Part shown: one piece after another, positions 52,947 through 61,762 of the stretch
Layout: each line of letters opens with the position of its first letter
How positions within the stretch are numbered: the stretch's first letter is position 1
DNA from: Aeromicrobium senzhongii
GTDB lineage: Bacteria > Actinomycetota > Actinomycetes > Propionibacteriales > Nocardioidaceae
Assembly: GCF_014334735.1 (NCBI RefSeq)
Contig: NZ_CP060587.1
Span: 868,001 to 932,000 of the forward strand
Direction: 5' to 3'
Length of the DNA stretch: 64,000 nt
Notes under the pieces: model-generated
Databases searched by the model: none
The model's input: the letters and a program-made list of their open reading frames with translations, nothing else
Told to the model about the DNA's origin: nothing
Translations under genes and position numbers: made by a program

Positions 52947-53586
52947 TGAGCGCCGCGGCCAGGAGTCCGGCGCCCAGATGCCACGTCAGCAGGGCTGCCC
53001 CGGTTCCGGCGCCGGCCAGGATGAGCAGCACGGCCGCGGACCGGCGACCGCTGTCGGCACCCGTGCCGCCGCCCAGCACCGAGTCGGCCGCCAGTCCCGT
53101 CAGCGTCGAGGTGATCACGACGGTGGTCACGTCCTTGACCCCGATCAGGCGTGCCGTGGCGGCCTGCACCCCCATCGCGGTGCCGAGCAGGGTGCTGAGC
53201 GTCAACGCCACGGGCCGGGTGGGCTCGGGGTCGAGGAAGATCGCCACCGACAGTCCCATGATCACCACGCCGACCAGCACCAACAGCACGGTGGTGCGCC
53301 TTGACCAGCCCTTGGCTGCGCCCTTGAGCACGCGCCCACCGAATGCCGCGCCGACGAGGAAGCCGATCAGCGCGAGCGCTGGGCCGAGCACCGGCAGGTC
53401 CTCGGCGCCCGCGAGGCCCATGCCCAGGATGACCACGTTGCCGGTCATGTTCCCGGTGAACACCCGATCGAGTCCGAGGTATCCGACGGCGTCGATCATG
53501 CCGGTCGAGAACGTCAGCGCCAGCATGAGGATGAGGTGCTGGCGCTCGGCGGGCAGGCGTCGGATCACCTCTCGATCATGGTCCAC
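52897..53586 (-). CDS. DUF1275 (YoaK-like) membrane protein
   Basis: 229 residues with six predicted membrane helices. 'FSTGMIDAVGYLGLDRVFTGNMTGNVV' (about 28-54) is the family hallmark. YoaK-type proteins are small integral membrane proteins of unknown transport role. It is divergent from the acetamidase gene that heads the purine cluster, with 64 bases between. Confidence 0.88.
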   Translation of the reverse strand: MDHDREVIRRLPAERQHLILMLALTFSTGMIDAVGYLGLDRVFTGNMTGNVVILGMGLAGAEDLPVLGPALALIGFLVGAAFGGRVLKGAAKGWSRRTTVLLVLVGVVIMGLSVAIFLDPEPTRPVALTLSTLLGTAMGVQAATARLIGVKDVTTVVITSTLTGLAADSVLGGGTGADSGRRSAAVLLILAGAGTGAALLTWHLGAGLLAAALITLLVAAVGARSPRTD

Positions 53587-53623
53587 ATCGGCGACCGGAG
53601 TGTCATCGACGCGTCACGGCGGC

Positions 53624-53644
53624 GTTACACGACCTGCCTACGCT
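53624..53644 (+). promoter_or_regulatory. Promoter and shared box before the acetamidase gene
   Basis: GTTACAC (53624-53630), eight bases, TACGCT (53639-53644), six bases to ATG 53651. The same box and spacing, GTAACAC - eight bases - TAGCGT, occurs before uraD (56240-56260). Confidence 0.5.
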
Positions 53645-53650
53645 CGCGGG

Positions 53651-54703
53651 ATGACCGTCCTGCACACCGGCGTCGGCCTGACGGGCAGGACGACCTACCT
53701 GCCCGCCTCCCTCGACCATGTCCTGTGGGGTCGGCTGCCGTGCGCGGCCGACCGGCCGGTGCTGACCGTCGATCCGGGTGACACGGTCGTGTTCGACACG
53801 ATCAGCCACGAGGGGATCCTCGAGGACCAGGGCCGGGACCCTCGCGCGTTCTTCGAGCGGCACGGCGTGGACGTGCTCGACGACGCCGTGGCGCTGGCCC
53901 GCGCCGACGTCCCGCGGACCTTCGGGGTGGACGGCCCGCACGTCGTGACCGGACCGGTGGCCGTCCGCGGCGCCCGGGTGGGCGACCTGCTGGCGATGAC
54001 CGTCGTCGGCGCGGTGCCCCGCGTGCCGTACGGGGTCGTCTCGAACCGTCACGGACGGGGGGCGCTGCCGGGGGAGTACCCCGCCACGGGCGACGTGATG
54101 AGCGTGTTCGCCCGCGCCGAGGACGGGTACGGGCACATCGCCTACGGGCCGGACGACGCCCGCACCGTGCGGTTCCCGCTGGCGCCGTTCCTGGGGATCA
54201 TGGGGGTGGCGGTCGCCGGGGACGCGCGGCCGCACAGCGTCCCGCCGGGGCCGCACGGGGGCAACATCGACATCAACCTGCTGACCGCGGGATCGACGCT
54301 CTACCTGCCGGTCCAGGTCGACGGCGCACTCGCGTACGTGGGCGATCCCCACTTCGCGCAGGGCGACGGAGAAGTGGCGTTGACGGCGATGGAGGCCTCG
54401 CTGCGGGCCACGATCCGGTTCGACGTCGTCGCTCGCGAGGACGCGCTGCGCGAGTTCGGGGAGGTGGCTGGCCCGCTGGCCCGGACCAGCGAGTTCCTCG
54501 TGCCCACCGGCATGGACCCCGATCTCGACGTCGCGGTGCAGAACTGCGTGCGGGCCGCGATCGGCCTGCTGGTTGCGCGGTACGGGATGGATCCGGCGCA
54601 CGCCTACGCGTACCTGAGCGCCGCGACGGACTTCAACATCAGCCAGGTGGTGGATCTCGTGAAAGGCGTGCACGCACGGATCCGGCTGGAGGACTTCCGA
54701 TGA
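53651..54703 (+). CDS. Acetamidase/formamidase family protein
   Basis: 350 residues of the FmdA/AmdA family. Motifs are 'GPHGGNIDINLLTAGSTLYL' and 'GDPHFAQGDGEV', which supply the metal-binding residues. It hydrolyses short amides such as formamide or acetamide. It heads a same-strand cluster of purine-catabolic genes; the stop overlaps the amidase ATG (ATGA, 54700-54703). The long upstream open frame from 51665 is antisense or shadow coding, so ATG 53651 is used. Confidence 0.88.
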   Translation: MTVLHTGVGLTGRTTYLPASLDHVLWGRLPCAADRPVLTVDPGDTVVFDTISHEGILEDQGRDPRAFFERHGVDVLDDAVALARADVPRTFGVDGPHVVTGPVAVRGARVGDLLAMTVVGAVPRVPYGVVSNRHGRGALPGEYPATGDVMSVFARAEDGYGHIAYGPDDARTVRFPLAPFLGIMGVAVAGDARPHSVPPGPHGGNIDINLLTAGSTLYLPVQVDGALAYVGDPHFAQGDGEVALTAMEASLRATIRFDVVAREDALREFGEVAGPLARTSEFLVPTGMDPDLDVAVQNCVRAAIGLLVARYGMDPAHAYAYLSAATDFNISQVVDLVKGVHARIRLEDFR

Positions 54704-56220
54704 CCCACGTACTCGGCGATCCCGCGCCGGACGGGTTGCTCGACGCCTTCTGGGCCTATGAGCGCGCCCTGATGTCCGACGACCTCGCGATGCTCGACCG
54801 GCTCTTCGCGCAGGGACACGACACCCTGCGCGGCGACGCGGCCGGGCTGCTCGTCGGTCACGACCAGATCAGCCGGTTCCGCGGCGGACGCGGCGGCGCA
54901 CCGGCCCGCTCGGTGCTGCAGGTGCACGTCCGGTCGCTGAGTCCTGCGCATGCGCTCGTCGTCGCGATCACCGAACTGGAACGCGGGGGCCGCGGTCAGC
55001 AGACCCAGGTCTGGCGACGCGGCGTCGACGGGTGGCGGGTCATGGCCGCCCACGTGGCCGTGCCCGCCCCGGCATTCGACTCGCGCGTCTGGCGCGTCGT
55101 CGGCGACCCGCTGGCGCGGCCCACGGGCTCGGGGCCGCTCGACGGCGAGACCGTCGCCGTCAAGGACCTCTTCGCCGTCGCGGGACACCCGGTCGGCGCG
55201 GGGAACCCGGCGTGGCTGGACCAGGCCCGGGTCGAGCCGTCGGACGCGTGGGCGGTGCGCATGCTGACCGGAGGAGGCGCCGCGGTGCGCGGCATCGCGC
55301 GCACCGACGAGTTCGCCTACAGCCTGGCCGGCACCAACGCGCACCACGGCACGCCGCCCAACCCGCGCGCACCGGGGCGGATCGGCGGAGGATCGAGCTC
55401 CGGCTCGGCGAGCGCGGTCTCGCTGGGGCACGCGACGATCGGCCTGGGCACGGACACCGGTGGCTCGATCCGCGTGCCGGCGGCCTATCAGGGGCTGTAC
55501 GGGCTGCGGACGACCCACGGGGCCGTCCCGACGGCAGGGGCCATGGCGCTGGCGCCCGCCTTCGACGCGGTCGGCTGGCTCACGCGGGACGCGGAGCTGC
55601 TCGCACGGGTCGGTGGAGTGCTGCTGCCCGACACGGCTCCGCGGCCGGTGCGCGAGGTCGTCGCCGTCCCCGAGCTCTGGGCCCTGGCCGAGCCGGACGT
55701 GGCCGACGCCGTCGCGGCGTTCGCCGAGGGCGAGTCGGCCCGGCAGGAGTCGTGGGACCTGACCGATCTGGAGTCCTGGCGCGAGGCGTTCCGCGTGCAC
55801 CAGGCGGCGCAGGCGTGGGCCACGCACGGGTCGTGGCTGCGGAACCGGCTCGACGTGCTGGGACCCGACGTGCGGAGTCGGTTCGAGGCCGCCGCGCAGG
55901 TCACTCCCGACGAGGCGTCCGCCGCCGCCACCGGGGTGGCCGAGGCGCGACAGGCGATCCGCGACCTGGTCGGCGACCGGGTCGTCGTCCTACCCTCGGC
56001 GTCCTCGGTCGCCCCGGTCCTGGGCTCGGATCCGGGCCGGGTGCGCGATGCGACGATGCGCCTGACCTGCCTGGCAGGACTCGGGGGCCTTCCCGCGATC
56101 AGCATCCCGACCACCACGCAGGAAGGGCTGCCGTGCGGGGTGAGCCTGATCGCCGCGCCGGGCCGCGACCGCGACCTGCTGGCGTTCGCCGTCGATCACG
56201 CACAACGTTTACGCCCCTGA
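54700..56220 (+). CDS. Amidase-signature enzyme with N-terminal AtzH-like domain
   Basis: 506 residues. Residues 1-125 form an AtzH/SnoaL-like domain (LDAFWAYERALMSDDLAML then VWRRGVDGWRVMAAHV). Residues about 130-500 are an amidase-signature domain with the full Ser-cisSer-Lys triad: Lys155 (VAVKDLF), cis-Ser232 and nucleophile Ser256 (GTDTGGSIRVPA). In Pseudomonas, AtzH is a separate subunit of the 1-carboxybiuret/allophanate pathway; here it is fused. In this purine cluster, likely substrates are small acyl-ureas or amides such as allophanate, oxalurate or oxamate; this is inference. It is translationally coupled to the acetamidase gene. Confidence 0.85.
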   Translation: MTHVLGDPAPDGLLDAFWAYERALMSDDLAMLDRLFAQGHDTLRGDAAGLLVGHDQISRFRGGRGGAPARSVLQVHVRSLSPAHALVVAITELERGGRGQQTQVWRRGVDGWRVMAAHVAVPAPAFDSRVWRVVGDPLARPTGSGPLDGETVAVKDLFAVAGHPVGAGNPAWLDQARVEPSDAWAVRMLTGGGAAVRGIARTDEFAYSLAGTNAHHGTPPNPRAPGRIGGGSSSGSASAVSLGHATIGLGTDTGGSIRVPAAYQGLYGLRTTHGAVPTAGAMALAPAFDAVGWLTRDAELLARVGGVLLPDTAPRPVREVVAVPELWALAEPDVADAVAAFAEGESARQESWDLTDLESWREAFRVHQAAQAWATHGSWLRNRLDVLGPDVRSRFEAAAQVTPDEASAAATGVAEARQAIRDLVGDRVVVLPSASSVAPVLGSDPGRVRDATMRLTCLAGLGGLPAISIPTTTQEGLPCGVSLIAAPGRDRDLLAFAVDHAQRLRP

Positions 56221-56230
56221 AACGATCGTT
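56221..56230. promoter_or_regulatory. Ten-base palindrome upstream of uraD
   Basis: AACGATCGTT, perfect, starting directly after the amidase stop and overlapping the proposed -35 of uraD by two bases. A candidate half or core of a regulator site. Confidence 0.45.
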
Positions 56231-56260
56231 GCAGCTCGCGTAACACCGCCCACCTAGCGT
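56229..56260 (+). promoter_or_regulatory. Promoter of uraD and downstream purine genes
   Basis: TTGCAG (56229-56234), then GTAACAC (56240-56246) and TAGCGT (56255-56260), eight bases before ATG 56269. Spacing between -35 and TAGCGT is 20 bases, or 18 to CCTAGC. It shares the GTWACAC box and spacing with the acetamidase promoter. Confidence 0.5.
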
Positions 56261-56268
56261 CAGGGCGC

Positions 56269-56760
56269 ATGGACCTCACCCGCTTCGACGAGGCCGACCC
56301 GGCCGCCGCCTCAGCGCTCGTTCGCGCGTGCGCCGCCGTCGAGTCGTGGGTCGACGCCGTCGTCGCGGGCCGACCGTACGGAAGCCTCGACGCCTTGCTC
56401 GACCGGGCGGACGCGCTGAGCGCCCGGTGGGGCGCGGCCGAGGTGGAGGAGGCCCTGGCGGACCACCCCCGCATCGGCGAGCGCCACCCCGGCTCGGGTG
56501 CCGGCGCCGGCCTGTCGCAGCAGGAGCAGTCGGGCGTCGACCGCTCGACGGACACGGTGGCGCGACTGGCCGAGGGCAATCGACGCTACGAGGACCGCTT
56601 CGGCCGCATCTTCCTGGTCCGGGCCGCCGGCCGTGACGCCGAGGAGATCCTCGAGCAGCTCGAGCGCCGGCTGGGCAACGACCCCGACACCGAGCTGGCG
56701 GTCACCGCCGGTCAGCTCCGCGAGATCGCCGCGCTGCGGCTGAAGGGATCGTTCTCATGA
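56269..56760 (+). CDS. uraD: 2-oxo-4-hydroxy-4-carboxy-5-ureidoimidazoline (OHCU) decarboxylase
   Basis: 163 residues with the OHCU decarboxylase motif DHPRIGERH (catalytic His about 64, Glu about 68) and NRRYEDRFGRIFLVRAAGR. It catalyses the last step from urate to S-allantoin. The stop overlaps the HIU hydrolase ATG (ATGA, 56757-56760), placing the three urate-to-allantoin enzymes in one coupled unit. Confidence 0.93.
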   Translation: MDLTRFDEADPAAASALVRACAAVESWVDAVVAGRPYGSLDALLDRADALSARWGAAEVEEALADHPRIGERHPGSGAGAGLSQQEQSGVDRSTDTVARLAEGNRRYEDRFGRIFLVRAAGRDAEEILEQLERRLGNDPDTELAVTAGQLREIAALRLKGSFS

Positions 56761-57062
56761 CCACCCTGTCCACCCACGTCCTGGACTCCGCCCGCGGCCG
56801 GCCCGCCGCCGCGATCACGGTCACGCTCGACGGCGCCCGGACCCTCGAGACGGACGCCGACGGCCGGATCGCCTTCGACGGCGATCTCGCCGCGGGAGCC
56901 CACACGCTCGAGTACGCCACGGGGGACTGGTTCGCCGGTCAGTACCGCGACACGTTCTTCCCGTCGGTCCAGCTGACGTTCGAGGTCGAGCCCGATCGTC
57001 CCCACCTGCACGTGGCCCTGCTGCTCGGCCCGTTCTCCTACACCGCCTACCGAGGGAGCTGA
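56757..57062 (+). CDS. uraH: 5-Hydroxyisourate hydrolase (transthyretin-like)
   Basis: 101 residues, slightly shorter than usual (about 110). It keeps the catalytic N-terminal motif STHVLDSARG (His7), the central TDADGRI, the HLHVALLLGPFSY strand and the C-terminal YRGS tetrapeptide that marks true HIU hydrolases. It converts 5-hydroxyisourate to OHCU. It is coupled to uraD, and the uricase ATG follows two bases after its stop. Confidence 0.94.
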   Translation: MTTLSTHVLDSARGRPAAAITVTLDGARTLETDADGRIAFDGDLAAGAHTLEYATGDWFAGQYRDTFFPSVQLTFEVEPDRPHLHVALLLGPFSYTAYRGS

Positions 57063-57064
57063 GC

Positions 57065-57970
57065 ATGGCGCACGGCGACATCGTCCTGGGACCCAACCAG
57101 TACGGCAAGGCGGAGGTCCGGCTGGTCCGGGTCACGCGCGACACCGACGTCCACCGCGTCGAGGACCTCAACGTCACGACCCAGCTGCGCGGCGACTTCG
57201 CCGACTGCCACACGGCGGGCGACAACAGTCACGTCGTGGCCACCGACACCCAGAAGAACACGGTCTACGCCTTCGCCCGCGAGCACGGGATCGGCTCGCC
57301 CGAGCAGTTCCTGACGACGCTGGGCCGGCACTTCGTCGACGGCTTCGAGCAGGTGACCGGCGGCCGCTGGGAGTCCCAGCTGTACGCCTGGGACCGGATC
57401 GCGGTCGACGGTCGGCCCCACGACCACGCCTTCCTGCGTGAGGGACGCGAGGTCCGCACGACGCTCGTGCAGACGGACGGCGCCGACACGTGGGTGCTCG
57501 CCGGGTTCGCCGACTGCACGGTCATGAAGACGACGGGCTCGGAGTTCCACGGCTTCCCACGCGACCGGTACACGACCCTGGCCGAGACCGACGACCGGAT
57601 CCTGGCCACCTCGGTGACGGCGTGGTGGCGGTACACCTCGGCCGACCTCGGTGACTGGAACGAGCGTTACGCGGCGATCCGCGACGCCATGCTCGAGACC
57701 TTCGCGGGACTGCACTCGCTGGCCCTGCAGCAGACCATCTTCGCGATGGGTCGTGCGGTGCTCGAGCAGTTCCCGGAGGTCGCCGAGGTCAAGCTCTCGT
57801 GCCCCAACAAGCACCACTTCCTCGTCGACCTGGCGCCGTTCGGCCTGGACAACCCGAACGAGGTGTTCTTCGCCGCCGACCGCCCCTACGGACTGATCGA
57901 GGCGACCGTCCAGCGCGAGGGCGCCCCGGAGGCGCCCCGGGCCTGGGCCACCGTGGCGGGGTTCTGCTGA
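57065..57970 (+). CDS. pucL: Uricase (factor-independent urate hydroxylase)
   Basis: 301 residues, the usual length. The catalytic dyad is Lys15 (YGKAEVRLVRV) and Thr60-Asp61 (ATDTQKNTVY); the His of NKHHF (about 250) and FADCTVMKTTGSEFHGF (substrate site) are present. It oxidises urate to 5-hydroxyisourate with oxygen and no cofactor. Unlike B. subtilis PucL, there is no fused OHCU decarboxylase domain; that enzyme is the separate uraD upstream. Confidence 0.95.
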   Translation: MAHGDIVLGPNQYGKAEVRLVRVTRDTDVHRVEDLNVTTQLRGDFADCHTAGDNSHVVATDTQKNTVYAFAREHGIGSPEQFLTTLGRHFVDGFEQVTGGRWESQLYAWDRIAVDGRPHDHAFLREGREVRTTLVQTDGADTWVLAGFADCTVMKTTGSEFHGFPRDRYTTLAETDDRILATSVTAWWRYTSADLGDWNERYAAIRDAMLETFAGLHSLALQQTIFAMGRAVLEQFPEVAEVKLSCPNKHHFLVDLAPFGLDNPNEVFFAADRPYGLIEATVQREGAPEAPRAWATVAGFC

Positions 57971-57972
57971 GC

Positions 57973-59322
57973 ATGCGGCTCGATGCCATCCGTGGCCGCC
58001 AGGTGCTGGTCGACGGTGAGTTCCGGGCGGCGACGCTGCTGCTGCGCGACGGCCGGATCGCGGCGGTCCAGCCGTTCGGCGAGGTGGTCGACGGGGCCGT
58101 GCTGGACGCTCCGGACGGCACGTTCGTCCTGCCCGGCGTCGTCGACACGCACGTCCACGTCAACGAGCCGGGTCGCACCGAGTGGGAGGGGTTCCGGTCC
58201 GCCACCGAGGCGGCCGCCCGGGGTGGTGTGACGACGCTCGTCGACATGCCGTTGAACGCGATCCCGCCCACCACGACGGTCGAGAGCCTCGAGCTCAAGC
58301 GCGGGGCGGCGCAGGGGCAGTCGATCGTGGACGTCGGCTTCTGGGGCGGTGCGGTGCCCGGCAACGTGGCCGACCTCGAGCCGATGTGGGAGGCGGGCGT
58401 CTTCGGCTTCAAGTGCTTCCTGTCGCCGTCCGGTGTCGAGGAGTTCCCGCCGCTGGACCGCGACGAGTTCCTGGCCGCGCTGCGCGAGGTCGCCCGGTTC
58501 GACGGGCTGATGATCGTGCACGCGGAGGACGCCGCGATCCTCGCGCAGACGCCAGCCCTCTCCAGCCGGTCCTACCGCGACTTCGTGGCCTCGCGCCCGG
58601 ACGCCTCCGAGGTCGCGGCGATCCGGCAGGTGATCGACGGCGCGCGCGAGACCGGGGCGCGGGTGCACGTGCTGCACCTGTCGAGCGCCCGGGCGCTCGA
58701 TGTCATCGCCGACGCCAGGGCCGAAGGGCTGCGGCTCACGGTCGAGACCTGCCCGCACTACCTGTGCTTCAGCGCCGAGGAGATCCCGGACGCGGCCCCG
58801 GAGTTCGCGTGCTGCCCGCCGATCCGCGACAGCGGGAACCGCGACGCACTGTGGCAGGCGCTGGACGAGGGCCTGATCGACTGCGTCGTCAGCGACCACT
58901 CACCCTCGACGGCGGCCGAGAAGAGCCGCGGCGACGGCGACCTGCAGCAGGCGTGGGGTGGCGTCTCGGGGTTGCAGGTCGGGTTCGGCGCGGTCGCCCA
59001 CGAGGCGGCGCGGCGTGGCATCGGCCCGGACCGGGTCAGCCGGTGGATGTCGCGGAACACCGCCGACCTGGTGGGCCTCGACCGCAAGGGTCGTCTGGAG
59101 GTGGGCGCCGATGCCGACGTGGCGATCCACGACCCGGCCGCGACCTGGCACGTCGACGCCGAGCGACTGGCGCACCGCAACCCCATCTCGGCCTATGACG
59201 GGATGCGCCTGGACGGCCGGGTCACCAGCACCGTCCTGCGCGGCCGCCTCGTCGCGGGGCACGACCTCGATCCCACGTTCGGGCGCCTGGTGTCCCGACC
59301 CGACCTCGGAGACGACCGATGA
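57973..59322 (+). CDS. allB: Allantoinase
   Basis: 449 residues of the cyclic amidohydrolase family. Metal-binding HxH is His60/His62 (VDTHVHVNEPGRTEWEGF), the carboxylated Lys is Lys147 (GFKCFLSP), and further ligands are in VHAEDA, VLHLSSA and SDHSPS. The segments PGRTEWEGFRSATEAAARGG and CFLSPSGV fit AllB rather than dihydropyrimidinase. It opens allantoin to allantoate. ATG 57973 follows the uricase stop by two bases. Confidence 0.94.
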   Translation: MRLDAIRGRQVLVDGEFRAATLLLRDGRIAAVQPFGEVVDGAVLDAPDGTFVLPGVVDTHVHVNEPGRTEWEGFRSATEAAARGGVTTLVDMPLNAIPPTTTVESLELKRGAAQGQSIVDVGFWGGAVPGNVADLEPMWEAGVFGFKCFLSPSGVEEFPPLDRDEFLAALREVARFDGLMIVHAEDAAILAQTPALSSRSYRDFVASRPDASEVAAIRQVIDGARETGARVHVLHLSSARALDVIADARAEGLRLTVETCPHYLCFSAEEIPDAAPEFACCPPIRDSGNRDALWQALDEGLIDCVVSDHSPSTAAEKSRGDGDLQQAWGGVSGLQVGFGAVAHEAARRGIGPDRVSRWMSRNTADLVGLDRKGRLEVGADADVAIHDPAATWHVDAERLAHRNPISAYDGMRLDGRVTSTVLRGRLVAGHDLDPTFGRLVSRPDLGDDR

Positions 59323-60533
59323 CCAGCCTGCCCGTGAATCCGCCGCCGCGACTGCTGATGGGGCCTGGCCCGATCACGGCGGACCCACGCGTGCTGCGCG
59401 CGATGTCGGCCCAGCTGGTCGGCCAGTACGACCCCGCGATGACGGCGTACATGAACGAGACGATGGAGCTCTACCGGCGGGTCTACCGCACCCAGAACAA
59501 GCAGACCTTCCTCGTCGACGGCACGTCGCGCGCCGGCATCGAGGCCGCGCTGGTCTCCCTGCTCGAGCCCGGTGACCGAGTGCTCGTTCCGGTGTTCGGG
59601 CGGTTCGGTCACCTGCTGGCGGAGATCGGCCGGCGCTGCGGTGCCGAGGTCCACACGATCGAGACGCCCTGGGGCACGGTGTTCACGCCCGAGCTGATCG
59701 AGGAGGCCGTGGCGGCGGTGCGCCCGAAGGTGGTGGCCGTGGTCCACGGCGACACCGCCACCACGATGTGCCAGCCGCTCGACGACCTGGGCGAGATCTG
59801 CCGGCGCCACGACGCCCTGCTGTACTGCGATGCCACGGCGACCCTGGGGGGCAATCGGTTCGAGGTCGACGCGTGGGGGGTCGACGTCGCGACGGCGGGG
59901 TTGCAGAAGTGCCTCGGCGGGCCGGCGGGCAGCGCGCCGATCACGATCGGCGAGCGTGCCGTCCGGGTCATCGAGGGACGGCGTCACGTCGAGGCCGGGA
60001 TCGCGGAGCCCGAGGACGTCGGGCACGGTGTGCCGATCGCCTCGAACTACCTCGATCTCGCCCAGATCATGGACTACTGGGGCCCGCGCCGGCTGAACCA
60101 CCACACCGAGGCGACCACGATGCTCTACGGGGCTCGCGAGTGCGCACGGCTGCTGGTCGACGAGGGTCTCGACGTGGCGGTGGAGCGGCACCGCCTGCAC
60201 GGTGCCGCCATGCTGGCCGGCGTCCGGGGACTGGGCCTGGAGGTGTTCGGCGACGTCGCGCACAAGATGCACAACGTCGTCGCGGTGCACATCCCCGAGG
60301 GAGTCGACGGCGACGGCGCCCGCGCGGCGTTGCTGCAGGACTTCGGGATCGAGATCGGGACCTCGTTCGGACCGCTCCACGGCAAGGTCTGGCGGATCGG
60401 CACCATGGGCCACAACGCCCGCAAGGACGCCGTGCTGGTCACCCTGGCCGCGCTCGAGCAGGTGCTGCGGGCGGCGGGGGTCCCGGTGACGGCCGGTGGC
60501 GGCGTCGGTGCGGCGCAGGAGGTCTACGCATGA
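59319..60533 (+). CDS. pucG: (S)-Ureidoglycine-glyoxylate aminotransferase (PucG-like)
   Basis: 404 residues of the class-V aminotransferase family, with PLP Lys197 (GLQKCLGGPAGSAP), 'VVHGDTATTMCQPLDD' and 'RLLMGPGPITADPRVLRAM' at the start. Close relatives are PucG-like transaminases that move the amino group of (S)-ureidoglycine to glyoxylate, giving oxalurate and glycine. The position between allantoinase and allantoate amidohydrolase supports this over alanine-glyoxylate aminotransferase. Coupled to both neighbours by ATGA overlaps. Confidence 0.88.
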   Translation: MTSLPVNPPPRLLMGPGPITADPRVLRAMSAQLVGQYDPAMTAYMNETMELYRRVYRTQNKQTFLVDGTSRAGIEAALVSLLEPGDRVLVPVFGRFGHLLAEIGRRCGAEVHTIETPWGTVFTPELIEEAVAAVRPKVVAVVHGDTATTMCQPLDDLGEICRRHDALLYCDATATLGGNRFEVDAWGVDVATAGLQKCLGGPAGSAPITIGERAVRVIEGRRHVEAGIAEPEDVGHGVPIASNYLDLAQIMDYWGPRRLNHHTEATTMLYGARECARLLVDEGLDVAVERHRLHGAAMLAGVRGLGLEVFGDVAHKMHNVVAVHIPEGVDGDGARAALLQDFGIEIGTSFGPLHGKVWRIGTMGHNARKDAVLVTLAALEQVLRAAGVPVTAGGGVGAAQEVYA

Positions 60534-61762
60534 CGACCGCCGCCGAGGTCCTGGCCCGTTGTGCCGAGCTGGACCAGCACTCCGCACATCCCACGCACCT
60601 CGAGCGCGTGCACCTGACGCCCGAGCACGCGGCGGCCAACGCGCTCGTGGCCGGGTGGATGACCCGGGCCGGGCTGACCACGTGGCAGGACGCGGCCGGG
60701 AACCAGTACGGCCGGCGCGAGGGCCGTGCGCCGGGGTTGCCCGCGCTGCTGCTGGGCTCGCATCTCGACACGGTGCCGGACGCGGGCTCCTACGACGGGA
60801 TGCTCGGGGTGGTTCTGGCCGTCGCCGTGGCCGAGCGACTGGGCGATCGGGTCGGGGACCTGCCCTTCGCGCTCGAGGTGGTCGGGTTCGGCGACGAGGA
60901 GGGAGCCCGGTTCGGCAAGGCCCTGCTGGGCAGCTGCGCCGTGGCGGGCACGTGGGATCCCGCCTGGTGGCGGCTGCGGGACGCGGACGGCACCACCCTG
61001 CGGCGGGCCTTCGCCGACTTCGGGCTCGACCCCGATCGCGTCGGCGAGGCGGCCCGTCGCCCCGAGGAGCTGGTCGGCTACCTCGAGGCGCACATCGAGC
61101 AGGGCCCGTACCTGGAGGAGGCGGACGCCTCGCTGGGCTACGTCACCGCGATCGCGGGCGCGCGGCGATTCGTGATCAGCGTCCTGGGCCAGGCCCGGCA
61201 CGCCGGCGGCACGCCCTACGAGCGACGCAAGGACGCCCTGGTGGGTGCCGCCGAGTGCATCACCGCGGTCGAGCGGCTGGTGCGTCCCTCGGGGTGCATC
61301 GCGACCGTGGGCCGGATCGAGGCGCACCCCGGGGCGGTCAACGTCATCGCGGGCCGCGCCGACTTCACCCTGGACCTGCGGGCCGCGACCGACGAGGACC
61401 GCGACGCGATGTGGAAGCGACTGGAGGTCGAGCTGCAGGGGATCTGCGACGCGCGCGGTCTCGGACTGACGGTCGTCGAGACCCATCGCGCCCCCGCGAT
61501 GCCCTGTGCGCCGTGGTTGACCGACGCCATCGTCGAGGGCATCGCCGCGGCGGCCGACCCCGACCCGATGGGGCTGTGGAGCCGGGCCGGCCACGACGCC
61601 ATGGCGATCGGCGCGGTCACGGACGTGGCGATGCTCTTCGTCCGCTGCCACGACGGGATCAGCCACCACCCGGACGAGGACGTGCGCGAGATCGACGTCG
61701 CGCGGGCCCTCGACGCCCTGGAGCGGGCCGTGCTCGCGGTGGCCGAGCGGGTGGAGGGATGA
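60530..61762 (+). CDS. allC: Allantoate amidohydrolase
   Basis: 410 residues of the M20 peptidase-like family. Metal ligands lie in LGSHLDTVPDAGSYDGMLG and GDEEGARFG, with the lid 'YLEAHIEQGPYLEE' and the second metal site in SRAGHDAMA and ISHHPDED. Hydrolysis yields (S)-ureidoglycine, carbon dioxide and ammonia, the substrate of the adjacent PucG. Family cousins (N-carbamoyl-amino-acid hydrolases) are possible but less likely in this context. Confidence 0.9.
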   Translation: MTTAAEVLARCAELDQHSAHPTHLERVHLTPEHAAANALVAGWMTRAGLTTWQDAAGNQYGRREGRAPGLPALLLGSHLDTVPDAGSYDGMLGVVLAVAVAERLGDRVGDLPFALEVVGFGDEEGARFGKALLGSCAVAGTWDPAWWRLRDADGTTLRRAFADFGLDPDRVGEAARRPEELVGYLEAHIEQGPYLEEADASLGYVTAIAGARRFVISVLGQARHAGGTPYERRKDALVGAAECITAVERLVRPSGCIATVGRIEAHPGAVNVIAGRADFTLDLRAATDEDRDAMWKRLEVELQGICDARGLGLTVVETHRAPAMPCAPWLTDAIVEGIAAAADPDPMGLWSRAGHDAMAIGAVTDVAMLFVRCHDGISHHPDEDVREIDVARALDALERAVLAVAERVEG

